Assembly (NCBI GenBank): GCA_963837155.1
Contig: CAWIMB010000002.1
Location: 3,596,001-3,660,000 of the forward strand
Source: DASQHW01 sp963837155
GTDB lineage: Bacteria > Actinomycetota > Acidimicrobiia > IMCC26256 > PALSA-610
DNA: 64,000 nt
Direction: 5' to 3'
Below the pieces are notes generated by a model that ran no database searches, had not been told where the DNA came from, and saw nothing but the letters and a program-made list of their open reading frames with translations. Made by a program: the position numbers and the translations under genes. Numbering within the stretch: the stretch's first letter is position 1; every line of letters starts with the position of its first letter. Below, piece after piece: positions 49,765 to 59,096 of this stretch.

Positions 49765-51189
49765 TCAGTCGATTGCGGACATGACGTGCTTGACGCGGGT
49801 GTAGTCCTCGAGGCCGTACGTCGCGAGGTCCTTGCCGTAGCCGGAGTGCTTGAAGCCGCCGTGCGGCATCTCGGCAACCAGCGGGATGTGCGTGTTGATC
49901 CACACGCATCCGAACTCGAGCGCGCCCGAGAATCGCATCGCGGCACTGTGATCGCGCGTCCATACGCTCGATGACAGCCCGTACTCGGTTCCGTTCGCGC
50001 ACGCGATCGCGTCGGCTTCGTCCGTGAACCGCTGCACGGTGATCACCGGTCCGAACACTTCTTGTTGCACGATCTCGTCGTTCTGGTTGACACCCGTGAT
50101 CACCGTCGGCGTGTAGAAGAACCCTTCGTTACCCGAACACGCGCCGCCGGTCAGCACTTCGGCCCGATCGGGGATGCGGCCGACGAAGCCGTTCACGCGG
50201 TCGAGCTGGGCGGCGCTGTTCAGCGGACCGAGGTCGGCGTCGGGCGTATCGAGCCCGCCGACAACCTTGCTGCCCGCCTGCTCCACCAACAACTCGACGA
50301 GACGGTCGTACACCGCGGGCCCCGCGAGCACGCGTGTCGCGGCCGTGCAGTCCTGACCCACGTTGTAGAAGCCGGCCGCCGCGATGCCCTCGGCCGCGGC
50401 CTCGACGTCGGCGTCGTCGCACACGATCGCGGGTGCGTTGCCGCCGAGCTCGAGGTGCACGCGCTTCAAGTCGGTCGCAGCTGCCGCGGCCACTTCCATC
50501 CCCGCCCGTATCGAACCGGTCACCGAGACGAGACGCGGGCCGGGGTGCGACACCAACGCCCGACCGGTATCGCGATCGCCGCACACGACGTTCAGCACGC
50601 CCGCCGGCAAGAACTCGGCCGCGAGCTCGGCGAGCATCACCGACGTCGCCGGTGTGGTCTCCGCCGGCTTCAACACGACGGTGTTCCCCGCCGCCAGCGC
50701 GGGCGCGACCTTCCAGACCGCCATCATCAACGGGTAGTTCCACGGGCTGACCTGCGCGCACACGCCGATCGGCTCCCGCCGAACGTACGACGTGTGGCCG
50801 GCCATGTACTCGGCTGCGCCGCGCCCTTCCAACATGCGCGCCGCGCCTGCGAAGAACCGCAGCTGGTCGACCATCGGCGGAATCTCGTCGGCCGCCATCA
50901 GCGCCTTGGGCTTGCCGGTGCTGCGGCACTCGGCGTCGATGAACCGCCCGGCGTCGGCCTCGATCGCATCAGCAATGCGCAGCAGCGCCCGCCCGCGATC
51001 CGACGGCGTCGTCGCGGCCCAGCCCTCGAATGCTGCGCTCGCCGCGCCGACCGCATCGTCGATGTCGGCCGGCCCCGACCGCGCCGCCACGCCGTACTCG
51101 GCACCCGTGCACGGGTCGACGAGCGGCGTCGTTTCGCCGGCGCGGGGCTCGGTCAGCTTGCCGTTGACGAAATTCGAGACCTTGTCCAT
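49765..51189 (-). CDS. Aldehyde dehydrogenase, probable 4-aminobutanal dehydrogenase
   Basis: 474 residues of NAD-dependent aldehyde dehydrogenase. The active-site Glu is in HLELGGNAPAIV, the catalytic Cys in NVGQDCTAATRVLAG and the cofactor motif SVTGSIRAGMEV. NYPLMMAVWKVAPALAAGNT precedes. The sequence and the divergent aminotransferase-potABCD operon point to oxidation of 4-aminobutanal to GABA, as in PatD/YdcW; betaine aldehyde dehydrogenase is the alternative. Start ATG 51189 lies 38 nt from the divergent Lrp start, a likely shared control region. Confidence 0.85.
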   Translation of the reverse strand: MDKVSNFVNGKLTEPRAGETTPLVDPCTGAEYGVAARSGPADIDDAVGAASAAFEGWAATTPSDRGRALLRIADAIEADAGRFIDAECRSTGKPKALMAADEIPPMVDQLRFFAGAARMLEGRGAAEYMAGHTSYVRREPIGVCAQVSPWNYPLMMAVWKVAPALAAGNTVVLKPAETTPATSVMLAELAAEFLPAGVLNVVCGDRDTGRALVSHPGPRLVSVTGSIRAGMEVAAAAATDLKRVHLELGGNAPAIVCDDADVEAAAEGIAAAGFYNVGQDCTAATRVLAGPAVYDRLVELLVEQAGSKVVGGLDTPDADLGPLNSAAQLDRVNGFVGRIPDRAEVLTGGACSGNEGFFYTPTVITGVNQNDEIVQQEVFGPVITVQRFTDEADAIACANGTEYGLSSSVWTRDHSAAMRFSGALEFGCVWINTHIPLVAEMPHGGFKHSGYGKDLATYGLEDYTRVKHVMSAID

Positions 51190-51227
51190 CTGGCACCTCC
51201 TGCGCCGGGTAAAGCTAGTATTCGAAG

Positions 51228-51740
51228 GTGGAGCGCCGCCAGGGCCGCCAGATCGTCGTGCAGAACGCTACATCCGACGAAATTCGCAGCACCGACCCGC
51301 TTTTGGACGACGTCTCGCTCGCCATCATCCACGAGCTCCAGATCGACGGCCGCCGCCCGTTCACGACGATCGCCAAGACCGTCGGCCTCTCCGAAGCCGC
51401 GGTGCGCCAGCGCGTGCAACGGCTCCTCGACGCCGGCGTCATGCAGATCGTCGCGGTCACCGACCCGTTGCGCGTCGGCCTGCACCGCCAAGCGATGATC
51501 GGCATCCGCGTGGACGGCGACGTGCGCGAGCTCGCGGCCAAGCTCGCCGCGAGCAACGAGATCGAATATGTCGTCATCTGCTCGGGCGCGTACGACGTGC
51601 TCGTCGAGCTCACCGCACGAGACGACGAACACTTGCTCGACGTGATCAACGGCCAGATCCGGGCGATCCCGGGCGTCCGCTCGACCGACACGTTCGTGTA
51701 CCTACGACTCGAGAAGCAGACCTACACCTGGGGAACTTGA
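51228..51740 (+). CDS. Lrp/AsnC family transcriptional regulator
   Basis: 170 residues. Helix-turn-helix: SLAIIHELQIDGRRPFTTIA followed by KTVGLSEAAVRQRVQRLLDA. RAM-type effector domain: MIGIRVDGDVRELAAKLAAS, VVICSGAYDVLVELTARDDE, IRAIPGVRSTDTFVYLRLEK. GTG start. It is placed between the divergent aldehyde dehydrogenase and the aminotransferase-transporter operon and ends in the aminotransferase ATG (TGATG), so it most likely senses a polyamine or amino acid and regulates both sides. Confidence 0.9.
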   Translation: MERRQGRQIVVQNATSDEIRSTDPLLDDVSLAIIHELQIDGRRPFTTIAKTVGLSEAAVRQRVQRLLDAGVMQIVAVTDPLRVGLHRQAMIGIRVDGDVRELAAKLAASNEIEYVVICSGAYDVLVELTARDDEHLLDVINGQIRAIPGVRSTDTFVYLRLEKQTYTWGT

Positions 51741-53065
51741 TGGGCACTCTCTCCGATACCGCTCGCCGGCACCTGTGGATGCACTTCACGCGCATGTCCG
51801 GCGACCACGACGTGCCCGTGATCGTGCGGGGCGAAGGCGCGTGGGTCTACGACGACCGCGGCAAGCGCTACCTCGACGGGCTCGCCGGCCTGTTCGTGTC
51901 GCAAGTGGGGCATGGTCGCACCGAACTCGCCGACGCCGCGGCCAAGCAAATGAGCGAGCTCGCGTACTTCCCCGTCTGGAGCTACGCGCATCCACGCGCG
52001 GTCGAGCTCGCGGAACGCCTCGCCGATCTTGCGCCCGGCGACCTCGAGCGCGTGTTCTTCACGACCGGCGGGAGCGAAGCCGTCGAGTCGGCGTGGAAGC
52101 TCGCACGGCAGTACTTCCAAGCGATCGGTCAACCGCACCGTTACAAGGTGCTGAGCCGGTACATCGCGTACCACGGCACGACGATGGGTGCGTTGTCGCT
52201 CACCGGCGTGCCCGCGATCAAGGCGCCGTTCGAGCCACTCGTGCCCGGCGCGATCAAGGTGCCGAACACCAACCCGTACCGGCCCGCGCCCATCGACCCC
52301 GCCGAAGCGATCGCGCTCGCGATCGAGATGGAAGGACCGGAGTCGGTCGCGGCCGTGTTCCTCGAACCGGTACAGAACTCGGGTGGATGCTTCCCGCCGC
52401 CGCCCGGCTACTTCCAGCGAGTGCGCGAGATCTGCGACCACTACGGCGTGTTGCTCGTGTCCGACGAAGTGATCTGCGCGTTCGGACGGCTCGGCCACTG
52501 GTTCGGCGCCGAGCGCTACGACTACCTGCCCGACATCATCACGATGGCGAAGGGCCTGACGTCGGGATATTCGCCGGTCGGCGGCATGATCGCCCGGCCG
52601 TATCTCGTCGAGCCGTTCCTGCACGGCACCAACACGTTCCTGCACGGCATCACGTTCGGCGGCCACCCGGTGAGCTGCGCGGTTGCGCTCGCGAATCTCG
52701 ACCTCATCGAGCGCGAGAACCTGCTGCAGCACGTGCGCGCGAACGAGGACGCGTTCCGCGCGACGCTCGAACGGCTGCACGACCTTCCGATCGTCGGCGA
52801 CGTGCGCGGCGACGGCTACTTCTACGGCATCGAACTGGTCAAGGACAAGGCGACCAAGGAAACGTTCGACCACGGAGAGGCTGAGCGGCTCCTGCGTGGC
52901 TTCATCTCGCCCGCGCTGTACGACGCGGGACTGATCTGCAGAACCGATGATCGCGGTGAGCCGGTCGTGCAGCTCGCACCGCCACTAATCGTGGGTCAGG
53001 AGGAGTTCGACTACATGGAACAAGTGTTGAGAGGTGTGCTGACGGAGGCGTGGAAGCGTGTGTAG
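51740..53065 (+). CDS. Class III aminotransferase, probable putrescine/diamine-pyruvate aminotransferase
   Basis: 441 residues. PLP Lys in IITMAKGLTSGYSPVGGM, Asp in VLLVSDEVICAFGRLGHWFG, the family motif FTTGGSEAVESAWKLARQYF, and HGITFGGHPVSCAVALANLD. The length and W-x-H-F-T opening (RRHLWMHFTRMSG) are those of omega-aminotransferases such as SpuC, which convert putrescine to 4-aminobutanal. ATG overlaps the Lrp stop and PotA follows 12 nt downstream, so uptake and first catabolic step are co-expressed. The substrate is inferred from context. Confidence 0.85.
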   Translation: MGTLSDTARRHLWMHFTRMSGDHDVPVIVRGEGAWVYDDRGKRYLDGLAGLFVSQVGHGRTELADAAAKQMSELAYFPVWSYAHPRAVELAERLADLAPGDLERVFFTTGGSEAVESAWKLARQYFQAIGQPHRYKVLSRYIAYHGTTMGALSLTGVPAIKAPFEPLVPGAIKVPNTNPYRPAPIDPAEAIALAIEMEGPESVAAVFLEPVQNSGGCFPPPPGYFQRVREICDHYGVLLVSDEVICAFGRLGHWFGAERYDYLPDIITMAKGLTSGYSPVGGMIARPYLVEPFLHGTNTFLHGITFGGHPVSCAVALANLDLIERENLLQHVRANEDAFRATLERLHDLPIVGDVRGDGYFYGIELVKDKATKETFDHGEAERLLRGFISPALYDAGLICRTDDRGEPVVQLAPPLIVGQEEFDYMEQVLRGVLTEAWKRV

Positions 53066-53077
53066 GGTCCGCGCGCG

Positions 53078-54268
53078 ATGACCGAGGAGACCGCGCCGAT
53101 CGAGGTAGGCCTGTACGGCGTGACCAAGCGTTTCGGGAACATGGTCGCGGTCGACAACGTGACGATCGAGATCGCGCACGGCGAGTTCTTCTCGCTCCTT
53201 GGCCCCTCCGGGTGCGGCAAGACCACATCGCTGCGCATGATCGCCGGCTTCGAGGAGCCCGACGATGGCCAGGTGATGCTGACCGGCCGCGACATCGTCG
53301 GTGTCCCGCCCTACAAGCGCAACGTCAACACTGTGTTCCAGTCCTACGCGCTGTTCCCGCACCTGACCGTGTACGACAACGTCGCGTTCGGCCTGCGGCG
53401 AAAGAAGATCCCCAAGCACGAGGTCAAGGATCGCGTCGCGCGGTACCTCCGGCTCGTGCAGCTCGAAGGCTACGACGACCGCCGTCCGCAACAGCTTTCG
53501 GGCGGACAGCAGCAACGGGTGGCGCTCGCGCGTGCGCTCGTCAACCAGCCCGCGGTCTTGTTGCTCGACGAGCCGCTCGGCGCGCTCGACCTCAAGCTCC
53601 GCAAGCAGATGCAACTCGAGCTCATGCGCATCCAGCGCGAGGTTGGCGTCACGTTCGTGTATGTCACGCACGACCAGGAAGAAGCGCTCGTGATGAGCGA
53701 CCGGCTCGCGGTGATGTCGTTCGGCCACGTCGAGCAGATCGGTTACCCGGAGGACATCTACGAGCGCCCGGCCACCCGTTTCGTCGCCGGCTTCATCGGC
53801 ACATCGAACATCGTCGAGACCGAAGTGACCGGGCAGAGCGGTGAGTGGCTCGAAGTGTCGTGCCCGCCCGGCGACCGCGTACTCGTGCTCCCGCCTCCTG
53901 ATCGTGCGCTCCGGAACGGCGACAAGCTCGCGTTCACCGTGCGACCCGAGAAGCTCCGCGTCGTCCCAATCGACGAACCGGTCGCCGAGGGGTTGTGCAG
54001 CGCGGCCGGAACCGTCGCCGATGTCGTCTACCAAGGCGTCTCGACGCAGCTCGTCGTGCGCACCGACGACGGCTCGACACTTGTTGCGTTCCGTCAGAAC
54101 AGCGAACGGGTGAGCGACGCGGGCGAACCAGGCACACGGGCGCGCCTGGTATGGAATCCACAGTTCAACGTCGTCTTCACCGACGAGCCGAGCCTCGCCT
54201 CCGAGCGCGTTGCGACAAGGCAGCTCCACGACGAAGACAACGACGCAGAAAAGGAGCTCTCCAAATGA
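53078..54268 (+). CDS. potA: Spermidine/putrescine ABC transporter ATP-binding protein PotA
   Basis: 396 residues. Walker A GPSGCGKTTS (about 45-54), Q-loop in TVFQSYALFPHLTVYDNVAF, signature LSGGQQQRVALARALVNQPA, Walker B VLLLDEPLGALDLKLRK, H-loop YVTHDQEEALVMSD. A C-terminal TOBE domain (KLAFTVRPEKLRVVPIDEPV) and a long acidic tail follow. Drives polyamine import with the two permeases downstream. ATG 53078; its stop overlaps the potD ATG. Confidence 0.95.
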   Translation: MTEETAPIEVGLYGVTKRFGNMVAVDNVTIEIAHGEFFSLLGPSGCGKTTSLRMIAGFEEPDDGQVMLTGRDIVGVPPYKRNVNTVFQSYALFPHLTVYDNVAFGLRRKKIPKHEVKDRVARYLRLVQLEGYDDRRPQQLSGGQQQRVALARALVNQPAVLLLDEPLGALDLKLRKQMQLELMRIQREVGVTFVYVTHDQEEALVMSDRLAVMSFGHVEQIGYPEDIYERPATRFVAGFIGTSNIVETEVTGQSGEWLEVSCPPGDRVLVLPPPDRALRNGDKLAFTVRPEKLRVVPIDEPVAEGLCSAAGTVADVVYQGVSTQLVVRTDDGSTLVAFRQNSERVSDAGEPGTRARLVWNPQFNVVFTDEPSLASERVATRQLHDEDNDAEKELSK

Positions 54269-55416
54269 CCGATCGCCGCGATCCCGATCGCGTCTCGCTG
54301 GCGTTCATCTGGGACGTGAACTCACCGCGCTGGAATCGCCGCACGTTCCTCAAGACGATGGGATTCGTCACGGCGGCGGGGTTTGCGGCCGCCGCGTGCG
54401 GCAGTGACAGCAGCAAGCCGAGCAGCAGCGGGCCGGGAGGCACGAGCGCGCCCGAACCCAAGCAGCTGAACTTCTACAACTGGACCGAGTACATCGACGA
54501 GAAGACGATCCCGAACTTCCAAAAGGAAACTGGGATCAAGGTCACGTACGACAACTACAGCTCGAACGACGAGCTGTTCGCGAAGATGCGCACTGGCGGG
54601 AGCGGCTACGACCTCATCGTGCCCACCGACAGCACGATGATCAAGATGAAGAACGCCGATCTGCTGGAGAAGCTCGACCTCGCGCAGATCCCGAACGTCA
54701 CGAATCTCGACGACCGCTTCCGCAATGGTGAATACGATCCCGGGAACAACTACTCGATCCCGTGGCAGTGGGGCACCACCGGCATCGGCTACGACCCGAA
54801 GAAAGTCGGCAGCAAAGTGACCGACTGGAACGGCTTCGATCTGGCGTCGGTACGGGGCAAGAGCTCGTACCTCGATGAGGCGCGCGACGCGTTCTCGCTG
54901 GCGCTGTTCGTGCTCGGCCGCGATCCGAACACGCTCGACGACGGCGATCTCGACGACGCCAAGGACTTCCTGATCGAGCTGAAGAAGAAGGTGAAGTCGA
55001 TCACGTCGGACTACCAAGACCCGTTGAAGAGCGGCGAGTTGATCCTCTCCCAGGCGTACTCGGGTGACGTGTTCCAGGCCCAGGCCACCAACGAGGACCT
55101 CGAGTACGTGATCCCGACGTCGGGCGCCAACTCGTGGGTCGACGTCATGGCGATTCCCAAAGGTGCACCGCACCCCACCAATGCGCACGCGTTCATGAAC
55201 TACATCCTCGAGCCGAAGGTCGGCGCCGCGTTGACGAACTTTGTCAACTACGGGAGCCCGAACAAGGCAGCTGAACCGCTGATCAAGAAGTCGATCACGA
55301 GCGACCCGCTCATCTACCCGCCGCCCGAGCTGCTCGCCAAGCTGCCGTTCCAAAAGGACCTCGGCGAAGACGAGATCAAGTACGCCGACCGGTGGACCGA
55401 GGTGAAGACTGCTTGA
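54265..55416 (+). CDS. potD: Polyamine-binding lipoprotein PotD
   Basis: 383 residues. The N-terminus carries a twin-arginine RRTFLK and a lipobox in GFAAAACGSD, so it is exported and lipid-anchored. The binding protein body begins KQLNFYNWTEYIDEKTIPNF, with GGSGYDLIVPTDSTMIKMKN, YSIPWQWGTTGIGYDPKKVG and VIPTSGANSWVDVMAIPKGA, the standard PotD/PotF pattern with Trp and acidic residues lining the site. Part of potADBC in one operon with ATGA junctions; the ABC module is complete apart from the break in potB. Confidence 0.95.
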   Translation: MTDRRDPDRVSLAFIWDVNSPRWNRRTFLKTMGFVTAAGFAAAACGSDSSKPSSSGPGGTSAPEPKQLNFYNWTEYIDEKTIPNFQKETGIKVTYDNYSSNDELFAKMRTGGSGYDLIVPTDSTMIKMKNADLLEKLDLAQIPNVTNLDDRFRNGEYDPGNNYSIPWQWGTTGIGYDPKKVGSKVTDWNGFDLASVRGKSSYLDEARDAFSLALFVLGRDPNTLDDGDLDDAKDFLIELKKKVKSITSDYQDPLKSGELILSQAYSGDVFQAQATNEDLEYVIPTSGANSWVDVMAIPKGAPHPTNAHAFMNYILEPKVGAALTNFVNYGSPNKAAEPLIKKSITSDPLIYPPPELLAKLPFQKDLGEDEIKYADRWTEVKTA

Positions 55417-56331
55417 GCCAGACGCTGGAGGAAGCTCCCGCGCCGGCGGAGCCGGCTCCGGAGACCCCGCCGCGCGCGGCGACAGCTGCCCGAGTGGCTG
55501 AAGGGCAACGCGTTGCTGTTCCCGGCGGGTGCATGGTTCGCGGTGTTGTTGATCATCCCGATGCTCATCGTGATGCAATACAGCTTGGCCCGCCGCGGCA
55601 TCATCAAGCCGGTCCGGTTCAGCTGGAGCAGCCTCCAGTGGCACAACTACCAGGACACGTTCTCCGCTCGCTTCCGCCGGATCTTCGTACGATCGATCGC
55701 GTACGCCGGCGCGACGACGATCGCGTGCATCGCGCTCGGCTTTCCACTCGCGTACTGGATCGCGCGCTTCGGCGGGCGGCTCCGCAACGTGTTCCTGGTG
55801 CTCGTGATCATTCCGTTCCTCACGAGCTTTCTCATCCGTATGTATGCGTGGCAGTTCATCCTCCAGCGCGACGGGCTGCTGAACGACACGCTCGGCGCAC
55901 TGCACCTCGGGAACGACCACGTGTTCCTCAACACCTCGTTCGCGGTGATCTTGGGTCTCACGTATGGCTTCCTGCCGTTCATGATTCTGCCGCTGTACGC
56001 GTCGATCGAGCGCATGGATCCATCGCTCGTCGAGGCGAGCTACGACTTGGGGCACGGCAAGATCTCGACGTTCGTGCGCGTGATCCTGCCGGCGGTCTCA
56101 CCGGGTCTCGTGGCCGGGATTCTGCTCGTGTTCATCCCGGCGGTCGGTGACTTCGTCACGCCGCAACTGCTGGGCGGGGTCAAGACCCAGATGATCGGCA
56201 ACGTCATCCAGGACCAGTTCGGCAGCGGCCAGAACTGGCCGTTGGGCTCGGCGATGTCGGTCGTGTTGATGGGCCTCATCTTGATCGGCGTGTACCTGTA
56301 CATCCGACGCGTCGGCGAGGAAGCACTATGA
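55413..56331 (+). CDS. potB: Polyamine ABC transporter permease PotB, frameshifted near its N-terminus
   Basis: A TTG start at 55413 overlaps the potD stop, and the Pro-rich cytoplasmic N-terminus (TLEEAPAPAEPAPETPPRAA) is then shifted at about 55480 into the frame LPEWLKGNALLFPAGAWFAV. Six membrane helices follow, for example ALGFPLAYWIARFGGRLRNV and LGLTYGFLPFMILPLYASIE. The EAA loop is RMDPSLVEASYDLGHGKIST. The rest is intact to the TGA at 56331. The indel would truncate the product if real. It pairs with PotC to form the channel. Confidence 0.9.
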
Positions 56332-57158
56332 GTCGCGGCCGCTCGGCGTTGCGCCCGCGTTACCTGAAGCTGCACGCGCTGCTCGTGTACGCGTTCTTGT
56401 TCGCGCCGATCATCGTGCTCGTCGTGTTCAGCTTCAACGAGGCGCGCAGCGGCACCAAATTCACGAACTTCTCCACGAAGTGGTACGAGGATCTCATCCA
56501 CAATGAAAACGCGTTGCGTGCGTTCCGGACGACGCTGAAGGTCGCGATCATCGCGACCTTGGTGGCAACCGTGCTCGGCACGCTCGCCGCGTTCGCGCTG
56601 ACCCGGTTCAAGTTCCGGGGGCGTTCGGGCTATTCCACGCTGGTGTTCATCTCGCTGGTGATCCCCGAAGTCGTCCTCGGGATCGCGTTGCTCTCGTTCT
56701 TCGTGAACGTCGCGCACATCAAGCTCGGTCTCCGCACGGTGATCCTCGCCCACATCACGTTCTGCATCGCGTTCGTCGTCGTCGTCGTGAAGGCGCGTCT
56801 GGCATCGTTCGACAACCGCCTCGTTGAAGCCGCCGCCGATCTCGGCGCGACACCCTTCCAGTCATTCCTACGGGTCGTACTGCCACTCGCGGCACCGGGG
56901 ATCGCGGCGGGCGCGATGCTCTCGTTTTTGATCTCGCTCGACGACGTGGTGATCACGTTCTTCACCACCGGCCCGGGCGCGAACACGCTGCCGCTGTACA
57001 TCTACGGTCAGCTCAAGGTCGGCGTGTCGCCTCGCATCAACGCGCTCTCGAGCTTCGTGCTCGGGATCTCGCTCCTCGCGCTCGCCATCGGCGCCGGCTT
57101 CAGCGCGCGCGCCGCGAAGCGCGGGGCCGGCGGCATCGACGCGACCGCGCTGGGCTGA
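56328..57158 (+). CDS. potC: Polyamine ABC transporter permease PotC
   Basis: 276 residues, intact. Six membrane helices, including LVYAFLFAPIIVLVVFSFNE, VAIIATLVATVLGTLAAFAL and SLVIPEVVLGIALLSFFVNV. The EAA loop is RLVEAAADLGATPFQSFLRV. FNEARSGTKFTNFSTKWYED is the typical first extracellular loop of PotC. Its ATG overlaps the potB stop, and the saccharopine dehydrogenase-like gene begins 4 nt after its TGA. Confidence 0.95.
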   Translation: MSRGRSALRPRYLKLHALLVYAFLFAPIIVLVVFSFNEARSGTKFTNFSTKWYEDLIHNENALRAFRTTLKVAIIATLVATVLGTLAAFALTRFKFRGRSGYSTLVFISLVIPEVVLGIALLSFFVNVAHIKLGLRTVILAHITFCIAFVVVVVKARLASFDNRLVEAAADLGATPFQSFLRVVLPLAAPGIAAGAMLSFLISLDDVVITFFTTGPGANTLPLYIYGQLKVGVSPRINALSSFVLGISLLALAIGAGFSARAAKRGAGGIDATALG

Positions 57159-57162
57159 GCTG

Positions 57163-58392
57163 ATGCGCGTCCTCGTGGTTGGTGCGGGTGGTGTCGGCAG
57201 CGCGATCGCGATGGGCGCACACGAAGCCGACGTGCTCGACCGCGTGGTCGTCGCCGATCTCGACGGCGCGCGAGCCGCCCGGGCCGTCGGTGGCCTGGAC
57301 GATCGCCGCTTTGCCGCGCAAGTCGCCGACGCCTCCGACGCGGCAGGCCTCGAGGCGCTCGCGCGCGCCGAGCACATCGACGTCATCGTCAACGCGTGCG
57401 ACCCGCGCTTCAACCCGCCGATCTTCGCAGCCGCGTTCGCGGCGGGCACCCACTACCTCGATATGGCGATGACGCTCTCGGAGCCGCATCCGGAACGCCC
57501 GTACGAGTTGCCGGGGCGCATGCTCGGCGAGGACCAACTTGCGGCGAACCACGAATGGGAGCAACGCGGGCTCCTCGCGTTGGTCGGCATGGGTGTCGAG
57601 CCCGGCCTCTCCGACATCTTCGCCCGCTACGCCGCCGATCATCTGTTCAGCGCCATCGACGAAGTCGGCGTGCGCGACGGCGGCGACCTCGAGGTCGACG
57701 GTTACGCGTTCGCGCCGACGTTCTCGATCTGGACGACGATCGAAGAGTGCCTCAATCCCCCGCTCGTTTGGGAGCGCGACCGAGGGTGGTTCACGTTGCC
57801 GCCCTTCTCGGAACCGGAACGCTTTGTGTTCCCCGAAGGCATCGGCGCGGTCGAGTGCGTGCACGTCGAGCACGAAGAGGTCGTGCTGATCCCGCGCTGG
57901 GTCGACTGCCGGCGCGTCACGTTCAAGTACGGCCTCGGCGAGGAGTTCACCGAGATCCTGCAGATGCTCGCGACGACCGGCCTCGCATCGACGACACCGG
58001 TGCGCGTACGCGGCGTCGAAGTGTCACCACGCGATCTGGTCGCCGCGGTGCTGCCCGATCCCGCGCTGCTCGGTGACAACATGCATGGTCGTACGTGCGC
58101 GGGCACGTGGGTGACGGGCACCGGTACTGACGGCCAACCCCGTGAGCTGTACCTGTACCACATCGCCGACAATGCGGAGACGATGGCGCGTCACCACACC
58201 CAGGCCGTCGTCTGGCAAACGGCAATCAACCCGGTGATCGCACTCGAGCTGCTCGCAAGTGGCGCGTGGGAGGGTGCGGGAGTGCGCGGCCCGGAAGCGT
58301 TCGACGCGGTGCCGTTCCTCAACCGCCTGCGCGAGCGCGGCGAGGAGTGGAAGCTCGACGATCGGTCAGCTCCCGTTCCACGACCCAGTTGA
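57163..58392 (+). CDS. Saccharopine dehydrogenase-like oxidoreductase
   Basis: 409 residues. N-terminal Rossmann MRVLVVGAGGVGSAIAMGAH, a family-typical VIVNACDPRFNPPIFAAAFA and GTHYLDMAMT, then GVEPGLSDIFARYAADHLFS (C-terminal domain of LYS9/carboxynorspermidine dehydrogenase-type enzymes). It could reduce or oxidise an imine formed with a polyamine or lysine-derived aldehyde, which fits its place after the pot genes; precise reaction unknown. The 3' end overlaps the convergent DedA gene by 74 nt. Confidence 0.8.
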   Translation: MRVLVVGAGGVGSAIAMGAHEADVLDRVVVADLDGARAARAVGGLDDRRFAAQVADASDAAGLEALARAEHIDVIVNACDPRFNPPIFAAAFAAGTHYLDMAMTLSEPHPERPYELPGRMLGEDQLAANHEWEQRGLLALVGMGVEPGLSDIFARYAADHLFSAIDEVGVRDGGDLEVDGYAFAPTFSIWTTIEECLNPPLVWERDRGWFTLPPFSEPERFVFPEGIGAVECVHVEHEEVVLIPRWVDCRRVTFKYGLGEEFTEILQMLATTGLASTTPVRVRGVEVSPRDLVAAVLPDPALLGDNMHGRTCAGTWVTGTGTDGQPRELYLYHIADNAETMARHHTQAVVWQTAINPVIALELLASGAWEGAGVRGPEAFDAVPFLNRLRERGEEWKLDDRSAPVPRPS

Positions 58393-59062
58393 GCGCCAGG
58401 CACAACGGGCACGCGGCCTCGGTCATCGCCTGCGCACCCGCGGCGCGCCGGCCCCGCCGCCGCAGGAACCAATAGACCGCCGCACCGGCGACGAGCAGTG
58501 CGAACAGCGCGATTGCCGGCCCCTTGGCGTCCGCCAACACGTCGCGGGCGGCCGGGCCGAGGAAGTAGCCGAGCAAGAGATGGAGTTGGAGGAACACGCT
58601 CGCGCCGATCGCGAGCGCGGGCAGCGCGCGCCGCAGGCTCAAGCCCGATCCGCCGGCTGCGATGCACGTGACCGTGCGCAGGCCCGGCGTACCGCGCCCG
58701 ACGGCGAGCGCGGTCGTCCCGCGCCGGTCGACGAGCGCGCTCGCGCGGTCGAGCCGCTCGCGCGTCAACCCGATGCGGGGTCCCACCCGCTCGAGGAGGG
58801 CGTGGCCGGGTCCGCGTGCGACGAGGAACAAGGTGGCGCTCCCGATGATCGCCACGACTTCGAGTGCGATGACTGCGGCCCAGAGCGGGAAACTGCCGTC
58901 GGCGGCGCGCTCGCCGATCAGCAGCATCACGAGGTCCGCGGGGATGGGGATCGGGATGCCCGCTTCCATTGGGAGCAAGAGCAGCAGGGCGAGCGGCACA
59001 CCGAGTCCGGACGCGGCGTTCTTCCCTGACGCCAGCAGGAGGCCGAGTGCCGTCTTGCGCAT
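58319..59062 (-). CDS. DedA/VTT family membrane protein
   Basis: 247 residues. The DedA core has PMEAGIPIPIPADLVMLLIG, IALEVVAIIGSATLFLVARG, VGRGTPGLRTVTCIAAGGSG and membrane helices up to FALLVAGAAVYWFLRRRGRR. Members flip polyprenyl phosphates or phosphatidylethanolamine. Beyond the core a C-terminal tail has TEAACPLCLALNWVVEREL, a CPLC motif perhaps binding metal, and this tail overlaps the saccharopine dehydrogenase gene end on the other strand, so the true stop may be earlier. Confidence 0.75.
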   Translation of the reverse strand: MRKTALGLLLASGKNAASGLGVPLALLLLLPMEAGIPIPIPADLVMLLIGERAADGSFPLWAAVIALEVVAIIGSATLFLVARGPGHALLERVGPRIGLTRERLDRASALVDRRGTTALAVGRGTPGLRTVTCIAAGGSGLSLRRALPALAIGASVFLQLHLLLGYFLGPAARDVLADAKGPAIALFALLVAGAAVYWFLRRRGRRAAGAQAMTEAACPLCLALNWVVERELTDRRASTPRRARAGG

Positions 59063-59096
59063 ACATCTGATCTTCGCCGCGGGAGCGGCTCCGGAT

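Noticed and set aside
54322..56055. A 577-codon open frame antisense to potD and potB
   Set aside because: Runs across two well-recognised pot genes and has biased Arg/Glu/Val content typical of a shadow frame.
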